Below, in pieces: positions 1-12,700 of a stretch of 64,000 nucleotides of DNA. The notes under the pieces were generated by a model. That model saw only the letters and a list, made by a program, of their open reading frames with translations, had not been told where the DNA came from and did not search any database. The stretch is from Ciona intestinalis (Eukaryota > Chordata > Ascidiacea > Phlebobranchia > Cionidae). Location: NCBI RefSeq assembly GCF_000224145.3, contig NC_020179.2, forward strand, positions 2,372,125 to 2,436,124, in the 5' to 3' direction. A program made the translations under genes and the position numbers. Within the stretch, counting starts at the first letter, position 1, and every line of letters starts with the position of its first letter.

Positions 1-1008
1 ATGCAGATGAGGCATTTTTGAACACCTTTTAAATTACGATTTTCTAGCACCAGGTTTTTAGTCCTACACATAAAAATCTGATAAGAAAGTGCTTTCAATA
101 GAAATATAAAAGTGAGTTTAATTATTCATATTAATAAAGAAAAACAATTACTGTGTGATGCAATAAAGTTTACCGGACAAACAATACAACATACCACGTG
201 ATAAAATAGCAATGACATGGTTTAGTCACACCGTGTAAGCAACGAGCCACGCCAGTAATACGCCAACTTAGGCTAAAACAATAATTCCGATGTCATCCCT
301 TACTGCAGGGTCTCAAGCACTTGGAATTGCAGTGGCAACAATATGATACCCCAACACTGAATAATGTGAACACCTTATAATAAATAATTTTGAAACAATT
401 GTTATGACAGCCGTTGGGTTGCAACTTTTTAAACTCCTGCCTTTGGAAAATCAATTAAAACTTTTGTTAAAATAATATGAAGAAAACAAGACAATAAACG
501 TGTGTTGATGATTATGATGTAACAATGATATTATAACTTGATAATGGGTAATATTTGTAGAGTCATGATAAGAAAAAGGGAAAATTTGGAACAATGATAT
601 TACATCAAAATTTAAAAAAATATTCTTTTTTTATTACCTGAGATAGACTAACTAAAGCCATATTGCAAAATTCCTGATTTTTGACTAAAGCTTTTCATAT
701 CAAAATTTATTTTAACAAAACATAAAAAAGTACCATACAGTATTTAGCATACGATTTCGACTACATAATTTGTTAAGCTTCTTTATGTCTATAAACAATC
801 CAAATAGATATACATATTTTAAATTGAAACTCATCTAATTAATGTTTGAACAATCTTCATTTTGCAAATAAACATTGTTTAGAAGAAAAAATGATAGCAC
901 ACTACCGGAAAACTTAAATAAAGTGAAATTAAATACCATTTCATAAGCAATAAATTGTCAAACTCTATTTTACTATTTAACCATTCTTTATTTTACTAAA
1001 CAATAAAC
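1..1008. other. AT-rich non-coding stretch, no gene seen
   Basis: I see no convincing coding exon on either strand. The sequence is AT-rich with frequent stops. It is probably the 3' flank of the small minus-strand ORF that ends at 1009. Confidence 0.4.
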
Positions 1009-1368
1009 CTATGAGAACGCACCATATGATGGAGGGGGTGGGTTTGATGGCAAAAGTTTGTAGGTAAGTTCGAAAAGTCCTCCTTCTGTTGTTTTGCTTT
1101 CAATAAGACTCCATCCCAGAGCTTCAAACTTATCTGAAAGCTTAACCATCAGTTTCCCCATTAAAAGATAATTTTTTGATCCCATGGAGAGTTTGAAATA
1201 ATTTTGCTTCATTGAGTAATGGAGGACACTTGGGTCATCACTTTCCTTTGGTTTAAGTTCAACTTTAAACATTTCGTTTATGATTGGAATCAAAGGGGCT
1301 TGGTATCCATTGGTAACAGTGATGTAGCTCTTGCTCATGAAATTAATCATCACGTGAATATGAGGCAT
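1009..1368 (-). CDS. Unrecognised small protein, 119 aa, single exon
   Basis: The open frame runs from ATG at 1368 to a stop at 1009. I do not recognise the family. The protein looks like a small soluble alpha/beta domain: an N-terminal hydrophobic strand, a lysine-rich middle (KVELKPKESDD), several amphipathic stretches, and a proline-rich end (SNPPPPSYGAF). There is no clear signal peptide or membrane segment. Codon use and composition look more protein-like than the random frames around it, but no intron structure or homology supports it. It could be a lone small gene or the last exon of a longer one whose upstream exons I could not find. AT-rich DNA surrounds it. Confidence 0.4.
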   Translation of the reverse strand: MPHIHVMINFMSKSYITVTNGYQAPLIPIINEMFKVELKPKESDDPSVLHYSMKQNYFKLSMGSKNYLLMGKLMVKLSDKFEALGWSLIESKTTEGGLFELTYKLLPSNPPPPSYGAFS

Positions 1369-3755
1369 TTTCGTGAATGAAATTTTAAATCAGAAAAAAC
1401 TTAAATCAAAACCTGCAACTTTGTATGGAACACATTTTGATTAAAGAAAACACATTTAATTAAAAAAAATTAAGAAAGTTTTAAAACATTCGATTAAAAA
1501 ATATAAAACATTTGATTTGATTAAAAAATTCAAAGAAAGTTTTGTAAAATGTCTGAATTTTTACACTTTTCGAAGATTTTAATCAAAAAATCTTAAAACC
1601 TGTTGTTATAACATGGTTTAGGATAGAGTGTAATTTTGTGACATACACATTATAGGCAAACTATAAATACTTAATCTGTAAGATACATATAATAATACTG
1701 CACATTTACATGAAATATACAAATTAAAGCATTATGAAGATTATAGAGATACAACAAAAACTATACTAATAAAACAGTTATGCAGTAAAATGTAGTCTGA
1801 TTGAGATACTTAAAAATTACTCCTAAAGTGCTTTCTGTATGTCTGGGTCTGGCGATTTCGTTATAGGAAAATGCAGACATCATGTGACTGAGTGACTCTA
1901 AGTGTTTTCTGTTTATTTTTAAACTCATATACCAGTCGAAGCAATTGTAAACTGACTCAACAACTGGAAATGTAATAACTTCCGATCTGCTGCAGGACTG
2001 ACAAAAGCGTCTTTCTTTGTACAAACCTAACCGAACAACAATAGTTTCGTTTCATTATGACACCGGGTTTACGCACCTGTTGTTTATTATTGTCACGTGA
2101 CCTATTACGAGGATCGTTCGGAAAATTTTGGGCAATTTACAAGTTAATCTCGTTCTAAGTTCTTTTGTAACGTGCTCTGGTGTAAAAGTAGCCCTGGCAA
2201 ACCTATGCCGTTCAATTTGTATTTAATATGACTGTTGTGAACAGCCCGCAGCAATATAGTTTTATGGCTAATGACATCACCCTGCTGGTAATAGGCTACC
2301 TATAATGCCTATGCTCCTATTTTGACACACCGCTAGTAAAGTTTACTGCGAATAAATGCAACTACAGTAGGTAGAACATTAACCTTAAGCTCTTTGTAAC
2401 AGCATTGACCCAAATGCATTATAAATACAAAACTGTAAACATACGTATATAAAGCTGCATATTTAAAATAAAACACGTTTATGTTAGATATATATAATTC
2501 CAATACTGCATAGGAGAGCACACAACACATCTAGTTAAAAAAATGGCCTAGGTAGGCCGCGTCTCATGTATCAATGATTATGCATTCGAATTAACACAAT
2601 GTTATAGCACATTATTACAAAAAAATATAACTTATTTTCCAGAGTCAAAAACCTAATAGGCTGTGTCTTAAAACAACATTTACTGTAAATACCAGCACTT
2701 TATAATGATCTTAAAGTGAAATACTAGCTGTCCTGTATATAATGCTGGGTGTAGCATTATATAATGAGTTTTGGTTTATATAGTACTGTGGAGTAAGATG
2801 GATACTGTTAGCACAATGTCCAATAATTCATGATCTTAATTTTAACAATTAACAACGCTGTTTTAGAAAAGTGAGGATACGGTTATATTATTCTGTAAAT
2901 GTTTTACCCCAACTTACTATATCATGAAAGTAAATATGAGAATTAACAGTACCAAAAAAGGCGAAAGTATTAAAATATACAGGTAAAGAATATTTACAAA
3001 TTTATCTTTGGATTGGAACATTAATAACATAAAACACGATAAAGCACATGTTGATTGTAAACAAGATAAAAACACATGTAAACACGATAACACGCATGTT
3101 AATGAAACTGTAAATGTTTTGGTTGGTCATGTATGAAAGAAAATATATATCAATACACTAAATAACTGCAAAAATTACAGGAATCTATGGATTATGTTGG
3201 TAAAGTGCAAACATGTACAGAGAATGTTATTTGTTAATGATCATGGTCAGCTTTATAGATGGCAATACGAAATAGAACTGTTATTAAATAAAACAATCTC
3301 ATTGCAAAATGTTTAGAAATGCTAAAACAGCTTTTCACCGGGTTTATTACACATACATGTTGTAGAAAGTTTTAATATTTAAGCATATGTATAAGACAGA
3401 AACAAAAAGTACACATTAGTGCACAATGTTTTGGTGATCTGATCAACATGTTTAAAAACACCTTAAACTCTTAAAAAGTTCTCTGCCAAACGGTATTTAA
3501 TAAAGATAATATCTTTGTATCTTAATTGCTTCACATACAGAAGTGTATGATAAGGCAACTGGATTGTTGTACAAAAACAATTAAAAAATAAATTTGAGTA
3601 CAAAATAAAAAATTGGGTACATTGTTCCATTTAAATGATTCAAATTTTAATAAAAAAAACTTTGCTTTCTTACTTCGCCTACCTGAGAATAATGAAAAAT
3701 AATTACTGCATAATTAAAGGCAGGGGAGTGAAGAATTACTTGATAAATAAGATAT
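1369..3755. other. Intergenic, repeat-bearing
   Basis: No supported gene. Low-complexity GATTAAAA-rich sequence lies at about 1380-1600 and a diverged MITE at about 2778-2922. An open frame at 1761-2024 (minus) has no supporting features. The right edge adjoins the last exon of the phospholipase D gene. Confidence 0.4.
2778..2922. mobile_element. Diverged short MITE of the GTAGGGTGGGG family
   Basis: The ends resemble the family consensus (TATAGTACTGTGGAGTAAGATGG at the left, CCCCAACTTACTATA at the right). The interior keeps the family core around AACAATTAACAACG and GTGAGGATACGGTTATA. It is shorter than the usual copy of about 200 bp. Confidence 0.55.
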
Positions 3756-6700
3756 CTATGTCCATAGATCAGTAGGAGCCATAGCTTCCTTGGTCATTAC
3801 ATCCGGAGTCAAATCCTCATCAATGAGGAAGAGAAGGGGAAGAAGAACAAGATATCCTTTGATCTTTAGGAAAATTTATTTTTAAATATTTGTTAAAAAA
3901 AATTTTTTTTTTTGGGGAGAAAAATAAAAAAAACATATATTTTATGGGAAAATAAAATATATAGAAAGTTTATGTTAAAAAAGGGAAAAAAAATAGGGAC
4001 TTATCAATCATAAGATAGTAAGTTTAACTAACTGTTACAGACTAGGATAAACTGGAAATAGGTTTTAATTTATTTTTGTTACAATTTTTATCTTTAAAAA
4101 TAATAATTAAAAGTTAATGCTTAAGGGAACAAAGGGAAAAATATGGAAAACTACCCTTTATTCTTGAGAGAGTAGTCATTGACAACATATATATTGAACA
4201 GGTAATAACAAAGCACTGTAAAGTAAACTTTAAAACGTAAAGTTTAATTAGTCATTATTACCTGGGATATACTTGAAGTAGGTAACAATCATTTATTTAA
4301 AAAAAACATATTTTTTTAGATTTTATTCCAATTTTTCGTTTATAAAAACTTGTTTACTTTTTGCAAAGTAGTTTCAGCAGCTTCAGGATCACTTTCAACA
4401 AGAGGAGTTTTTTGGAAGGACTCAATGTCTGTTAACTTTCGCACATAGTCTGATGGAACGCAACAGAACACCTGCAGCCAATGTAATATAGATTTAAAAG
4501 TTATAACACAGCATTATGCAATGCGAAATATCCATGATACCAATATTTTAAAAAGGTTGACAAAAAGATGGTAGAAACATAAAGCAATGTAATCAAGTGA
4601 TTTGAAACAGTTTTTTATAAATGGTGTGTGTAAGCATTAGAGGCAAACTAGATACAGCACAAGTTAAGTGTTATACAAGGTACATACACATCATGCGTGT
4701 TTAAATTAGAAGTAGCATCTGTAATTATTCCATAAAGTGTTGAAGTTTATGATTCCATGATGCAAAACTTCTAGTGTAAATGCTAATAAAATAGAAGAAA
4801 TAATATCATTGCAAACTGTTGTGAAATGCTAAAATGGGATCAACAATTTATTACTGTTTATTACACGTACGACAACTTCTACTTTACACGATGTAAAACA
4901 AAAGTTTAAGTGAAGTTTTTTAGTTTTACCTTTTCATACGATGTTGTGTTCACGGCTGCAGTCTTCATCCACACATCTTTGAAGAAAGCTTCTGAAGCAA
5001 CATCTTCAAGTATCTTACCAACATCGTGTGTCATCGGATCAAACGTAGATACCGACCATCATAATCATCAGGTAATAAACCAAGGTGCTCGGCGAAACAT
5101 CTCCTTCGGAGTGATGAAGCATATACACCAACCTTGCATGGTCTGTGCGGCGGAAAGAAGTGTTTATAAAACTGGTAAGATATCACAATATACCTTGTAT
5201 GTAAGGTTAATACTTTGGCATGGAAGTAAAAAGTTGACATGGCTCTTTATTGACGAACAGATAATTAAATTTTACAACTAGAAAAAGAAAATGTAATAAA
5301 ACACATTTAACACACAATCTTTTTTAGAATCATATTTAAGCCTATGAACCTAAGTTTCTGAAGGTATCGTATTGACTGTGGCCACATACAATGTTAAACA
5401 CCAGGCAATAGTAATTAGAAACAATACAAAAACCCTAATTACCAATACTTATATTGATACTTAAAACATGAAAACTAATAATAATATTTACCATGAACCT
5501 GTTTGTGGTCCAAACTTTGTAAAATTTAAATTTTTGATACTCTTAATTTCTATAGAAAATTAAAACTTTATTTAGTGAATTTAAGTGAGATAATATATCT
5601 ATAGGTCTAAGATGAATAATTAAAATATAAGGACATCTCACTTTCCATCCATAGTAGAATCTACAAGTTGTGAATCTTCTACCAGCATTGCTACTTCACT
5701 ATCACGAGTACCTGACATGCTACGGTCGTTTATATTCGCAGATCCTGAAGTGACAATACAAACATGACAAACCATATGTGGGATATGATTTTTATCTTAT
5801 ATGTTTTGATTTCAAAACTAAAACCATCTTTTAGTGATGTCAGAAGTGGTGGTGATAAGCCAATAAGCGCTAAACCAGGGTTTATTACACTCGGGTAAAT
5901 TTACCCCTAGGGGTAAATTTCTTGTAGTTAAAGAGTAATTGAGCTAGCAATCAAAGTCCACATCAGTTGACGGGACAGGTTTGACGTAATTAGTTGTTTT
6001 TCGCTTTTTAGTAAATGAGAGGTATATTTCATATTGGGGGTAAATCTGATAAGCATCTTTGTTAAAAGGTAAAGCATACAACAAAATTTAAGAACCTCTG
6101 TGCTAAACTGAGGTAAATAGTACATACCTAACTTTGTGAGTAAAAACGATACAGAAGAAAAAAAACATAAAGAGGCAATATAGAAGTAGGGAAAGTGGCC
6201 TATAAAATAAAAGTATAATTACATTATTTTTAGTGTATGAACTACTATGTGTTAGCACCTCTGGTATTGAGGTAAAAAGCCCTTTAGAACTAATTCTTAG
6301 GTTGTCTCAAAGTTTACAATTTTATTGACTTTATCACATAAAAAAAATCCCCCAAAAAGTATTCACCCACAAAGTAACATACTTGGTAACTTATAAGCTG
6401 GCCACGAGGTGTAAACACCCGTGTTATAACGACTGTCCTTTTCATAAAAAATCCCCCAAAAAGTATTCACCCACAAAGTAACATACTTGGTAACTTATAA
6501 GCTGGCCACGAGGTGTAAACACCCATGTTATAACGACTGTCCTTTTCCGGCCACGTGAGGATTAAGTAAGTTACATTAATCCATTCATTCAAGAAGGTGC
6601 AAGTTTAAGTATGGTATCTCAATGTTTGAATAATAGTATTTGTATGTAAACTTACCAATAATAACAAGTCTATCATCAACTATCATCATCTTGCTGTGAA

Positions 6701-9700
6701 CGTATATGATTTCTGTGATTGGTTTGCCCATCAACTTTGAATGAGTTCGGAGACCACAGAACGAGATGTAACGCCAAGCATTGCCAGGGCCAACTATAAA
6801 CGATCACATAAGTTATATGTGTGCATATTTATAGGCGCCAAACCTGGGGTGGCAGGGTAGGCAGGCCAACCCCTGGATCCAATAAAATGCATTTAGCATA
6901 AGCACTACAACAATAAAGTCAAATTTGTTTTCTTGAACTGTTGGTTTCTGTTACACTGCCTCCCCTGCATTTTTAAAACTTTGGCGCCAATGTACGTATA
7001 TATACAGAGATTTTATAAAAGATCATATTACTATAAAGTATCATAGAAGTGATATGTATATTCCATTCTTTGTGGGGTCCTTGTCAAGGACCTGGAATTT
7101 GGGCCAGATTTGGCGCATTACCCGAACACCCAGGAAGCCCATGTAAGTCTTCATGCGACCGGTTCAGCTTCGCCCCAGACTCCCTCCACAGCACAGACCC
7201 AAGCTCCATATTTATCTTTATACAGATTTCTCTACACTTACTTTCTTTATCCAGTTCCTCAAACATAGATGCTGAACCTCTGTTAATGCTCTTGTATTGC
7301 CAGTGAAGAACTGTCCTTATGGCTTGACTTTTACCACTTTTGCTGAAAGGAAATAATTTAATTTAGGGTCAGGAATGAACGTTTTATTCAATTCGGACAA
7401 ACTACATTTTATGCTATATTGCTAATACCTAATAGACATATATTTATCAGCAGTTTATGTTCAGCACAACAAAATTAGAAAGTCTTACTGCAAGGCAGGC
7501 CATATTTGTAATAATAAAATACTTAAACATCTTATTTTAAGTCTCAAAGAGATCTTCTAGCACTAGTTGTGATCTCACAAAAACATATTTCCCTAAAAAT
7601 TTCAAATTTCTTCCACACCTATAATAGATACAGCTAATGGCAACAGCATATCGAAAAAAAAATGATAATTTATAACTAATATATAGTAGGGTGGGGGGAA
7701 GATGGTACAAATTTTTATTCTATTTTCTTATTTAATTTGGTGGTAATCAAAGAACATTTAAAAAATTACAAAACCGTATCCTCATGACTCCAATAGATTG
7801 TTGTTATTTGTTTAAAACGCGATCAGGGTATTTGGATATTATGTGCCAAGGGTGTCCTATCTTCCCCCACCCTACTATATACATGTTAACCCACCCAGCT
7901 ACAATAAATGAATGCATCCATACCTAATATCTCCCTCAAACCCCGGCAGTAGAGGCATCACAACATACACGCGAAACGCTTTCTTGTTTTTATGCGCACG
8001 AATAATCCTCCTCACAAGTGTAGTGCAGATTTGGTTTCCAACTTGTGCGTTTCTTAAGCACGAGATGAAGAATTGATTCTATGATAAAATATAAAGGTCT
8101 ATTATTTTACTTCTGCTACCAGGTATATTTAATTTTTTTTTGCTTGGTACATGAAAAAGTTAATTTTGTTAATATGATGAGGTATTTATACCTTATAATG
8201 AATAAATGCATTAGGAGTCAAATATTTCAAACCCAATGAGCATATAACATTTTAAATGACTGAAATGATATTTTAAACTATCTATATGTATATAGTAGTG
8301 GTGTGATTGGGGTATTGGGCCAAGTCTGGCTTAAATCTTAGGTCTTATGGGATGCCAGTCAAAAACCTCACTCATATAGATAAATAGAAAAATGGTACAA
8401 AACTTACCCATATGACTTAAAACATATTTTCTACCCTATTTTGAATTTATTATATGGCTTACCTCAATGTAAATGAAGTGTTGAGAATTATCAATGGCGG
8501 CAATGTAAGCGTTTTGTATTGACCTGTCTACTTCACTAAGACCTGCCGACCATTCGCATGATGAACGTAAGATCTATAAAGATAATATAAAATATCAACT
8601 ATATAACATTTTATGGTAAAACTTTCTATAGTGTGATGATTTTATAGAAATAATATGAAATATTAACCATATAAATGTTATATGATAAAACTATCTACAA
8701 TGTGGTGATTACTGATTTTATAAAAATAGTATAAAAAATTAACTATACAACCAATCTATGGTAAAACTTTCTACAAAGCGGTTATTTTGAAATGGAATAA
8801 CTCCCACAAAAAAATGATTTAGAGGTATTATTCTTAAGCGTTTAGGATTTTATTTAAATAAGAGACTGACAATGCTTTACAGACAAAATATAATTTTGTT
8901 ATATAATTTTGTTATATTATACAATTTGTTGGACTTTTGTCTGTTAGCACCAGATCCTGGTTCTTCAACTTAAACTTATTTTTAAAAGGTTATTAATTAC
9001 AGATGGTTTTGTTACATCTCGTAATTTTACCTTATTAGTTTTTAGAAAATACTCTTATAAAACTTAGGCGCGAGCGTACATATTTGTATAGAGATTCTAT
9101 AAAGGACCATATCACTATAAAGTATCATATAAGTGATAAAAAAATGTAAGTTTCTTTATCTTTGGGTGGCCAGAAACGACAGTTGTTATAACACAGGTGT
9201 TCACACACCTCAGACAAGTTACCATGTATGTTACTTTGTGGGTGATTAATTTTTATCATTTTTTTTATGTAAGGTTGAAAATTTAGACAACCTATTAATG
9301 ACCACAGGGTTGGAGTAATCGCTGTTAAGTGTCTTGCCCAAGGACACATACGCCGACAATGGTAGCAGCGACGAGGTTTGAACCCATTACCTCTGGGTTA
9401 CAGGCAGACTTTGCCACGGCGCCGGTGGATAACTGTTAAACACCAACAGTGGTGTAAACTGTAAGCCACACACAGCCTACCTGCACTTTAGCTTGTACAG
9501 CTTCTGGTCTCATTAATTCTTTGGGAAGATTAAATGCGTCATCTGAGTAGGATTTTGGGAGCAGGAATGAAATGTGTTCTCCCTTCTTTGCCTTTTGTAT
9601 CTGTAGGACAAGATGGATAGCAGTTTAACCACAAGATTTGTTCATTTCAATATTTTTAACTTTTTATCCAATCTCTGATTTTTGGTTGTTTTAATTAGTT

Positions 9701-12700
9701 TTTCACTATTTATACTATTTTGTTGTTCCTTTAAAAAGACAGTGTAGCCATAGTAGGAATGTTTTATCCAAGATCATTTTTATTCGAATGACCAGAAAGT
9801 TATAAGAAGGCCATTGAGAATTTGCATTAAAGGAGAAGCTTTTTCCTAATTACACAATGCAGATAAGAAAGTAACACATGACAGTAATTAAGCAATATCA
9901 AACGTGACCGACTAAATTTTAGTCGCCAAATTCGCAAGTATAATAAAAATATTATTGAGAACAGTCCTATTAACAGCTTGACAATGCTCATCTGACCTTA
10001 GTATAATTCCACCGCTGTATGAAATGCCTTGCAGCATCTCTTGCAGCTTTACCATAAGTTACACAAGCAATGTCATGCCAAGGCATTCGTGGAGTCTTCA
10101 ATCTATCCATTACATCTATGAAAACAAAAGTTAATTTCAATCTTCAGAAAGGCACTGTTTTACATATTATTTCTTAATTTTAACCAATATGAAAATTGAT
10201 TTTCCATTTGAATAGGAATGTGATGACGCTAGTTAATGGCCAAATTGATATTTCCAGGCACTTGATTTTTGTTATTTGCGATTAGTAGAACTTAGTGTGT
10301 TCTGTTAAGATGCAAAAAGAATGGTGCAAAAATATGAGTGCTAGATCCGGGCTGGGCTTACCAAATATATAATACTGTGGGGGAAGACGGGACACCTTTA
10401 ATAGGCAAACATCCTGATCGTGTTTTAAACAATCAACAGTCCATGGGAGTCGTGACAACACGGTTTTATAAATCTTTAAATGTAATTTGTTTACTCCCAA
10501 ATGGGACGAAATAATAAAATGAAAAGATGTCTCATCTTCCCCTACCCTACTATATGTCGGTTATTTTACAGTGCGATACTTTTAGGATGTTGTACCTACT
10601 AAACAATCTGCTCTTGTAATTGTACTTACCACCAAATGGATCATCCAGTTGTGTAAGATCCTTTAATATAAAGTTATTATAATCCTTTCCTATCCACAGT
10701 TTCGACTGTGCCGCGTATTCAACTTGGTTAACCATGTCTTTATATTGCGTCAGTACAGATGATGCTTGTAGAGGTGCAGCATCTGGAAATAATTCATATA
10801 TTTGTAATTTTCTATACGAAAATAGTGTTTCTTTTTAACTTGACAATTTGTGTCTGGTGTATACGAACACTTTCATGTTATACTTTGACAGTGAGCATGA
10901 GGTGCATGAATACACTATGTGTGTCTAGTGTAAAAGAAGACGTCCATGGTATAACTTATTAGTAAGCATGAGGTGTGTAAATACACCATGTGTCTGGTGT
11001 ATAAAAAGACACCCATGTTATACTTTGACAGTGAGCAGATGTATGTGGGTCTGGTGTATAAGACATGTTACAACTAGTTCGTGAGCAGGAGGTGTATAAC
11101 TACATCATGTGTGTCTGGTGTATAAAGATACATCCATGGAATAACTCAAGAGTAAGCATGAGGAGTATAAATACACAATGTATGTCTGGTGTATACGAAG
11201 ACATCCATGTTATAACTAGTTAGCGAGCATAAGGTGTATGAATACATCATGTGTTTGGTGTATAGAAAGACCCATGTCATGAGGTGTAGAAATACACCAT
11301 ATGTGTCTGGTGTACAAGAATACATCCATGTTATAACTAGTAAGTTAGCATGAAGTGCATGAATACACCACGTGTGTTTGGTGTACAGGAAGACATTCAT
11401 GTTATAACTAGTAAATAAGCAGGAGGTTTATGAAGACACCATGTGTCTGGTGTATAGAAAGACCCATGTCAAGAGGTGTAGAAATACACCATATGTGTCT
11501 GGTGTACAAGCATACATCCATGTTATAACTAGTAAATTAGCAGGAGGTTTATGAAGACACCATGTGTCTGATGTATAGAAAGACCAATGTCAGGAGGTGT
11601 TTAAATATACCATATGTGTCTGGTGTATAAGAATACATTAAAGTAAGTTACATTCATTCATTCATTGCATAAATTAATAGTGAGCATGAGGTGTATAAAT
11701 ACACCTTATTTGTCTGGTGTATAAGAAGACATCCATGTTATAACTTGACATGAATTAAATTAACTCTTATTTTATGTACCATAAAACAATCCTATTAAAA
11801 CACGGCAGCGTGCATAAGGTAAATACACAAACAACACCCCTACCCTCCACAGTCACATTCTCAGGTTCATTAACTCCATTAATTGTGATGTCTCCTGGTT
11901 GCTTAAAACCTGAATTTATTACAATAACATGTAAGTATGTTAACATAAGAACATAATAAAGGCACTTTACAAAACGTTTAACTGAAATTAATGTGTTGGA
12001 AACTGTTCGTTTTCAGTCAGTGATGTCGATTTTGAAAATAAGTTTGAAATTAATAATTTTACATTGGTAACACATTTATAATGAATAATAAAATATGTAT
12101 AGAAACTGTAGGATTCACTATAATAATGGAACCTTATAATAGTTAGTAAGATTAGTATTGATGGAGACAAAAAAAAAAAACATACGCATGCATCATGATT
12201 GTTAGTATGGTGCTCACTGTAAATCTAAATCTAAAACCGATAAAAATCATAAAATTAAGAAAAAAACACAAAACGAAACAAACACACAGTAGAGTTAAGA
12301 ACTGAATTTAGAAAAACTAATTAAAACTACTAATTGTAAGCTTGAAATTGTAAGTTTGAAATTTTGTAATGTTCCTTTAAAGTTACAGTTCTAAAAAACG
12401 AAACAACTTTTTAAGTGATATATTTGATTGGCTGACAATTTCTGTCAGAAAACCCGCAAAGTGATGTTAAGAGTTGTATTATGAAACTGGTGTCATACGC
12501 ATGCTGGTAAAGCCACACACGAGAAATTAAATTCTACTTTTTGTCGTTGATTGGTGAATGGGTGTCGGCTGTAAAAGGGGCGCGGCTTCGTTCATTGAAC
12601 CGTAATCTGTCAATCATGCGTGACATGGTTGCCACGGAAACATGCAAATTAGGTGAGAATAGAATGGTGCTTATACCGTAAAGCAAATGACAGATGATAA

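Noticed and set aside
1761..2024. Minus-strand open frame of 87 aa
   Set aside because: It starts with a plausible Cys-rich stretch (FCQSCSRS), but no partner exon, motif or conservation argument supports it.
4343..4357. PLD stop codon shortly after exon 4358-4471 as the true C-terminus
   Set aside because: Reading through the donor gives an early stop, but splicing at 4358 to 3863 yields the complete family C-terminus ending DLWT with matching phase.
10850..11755. Regular repeats with spacers resembling a CRISPR array
   Set aside because: The units are contiguous and diverged along their whole length, with no unique spacers, and they lie in an intron of a eukaryotic gene. This is a minisatellite.
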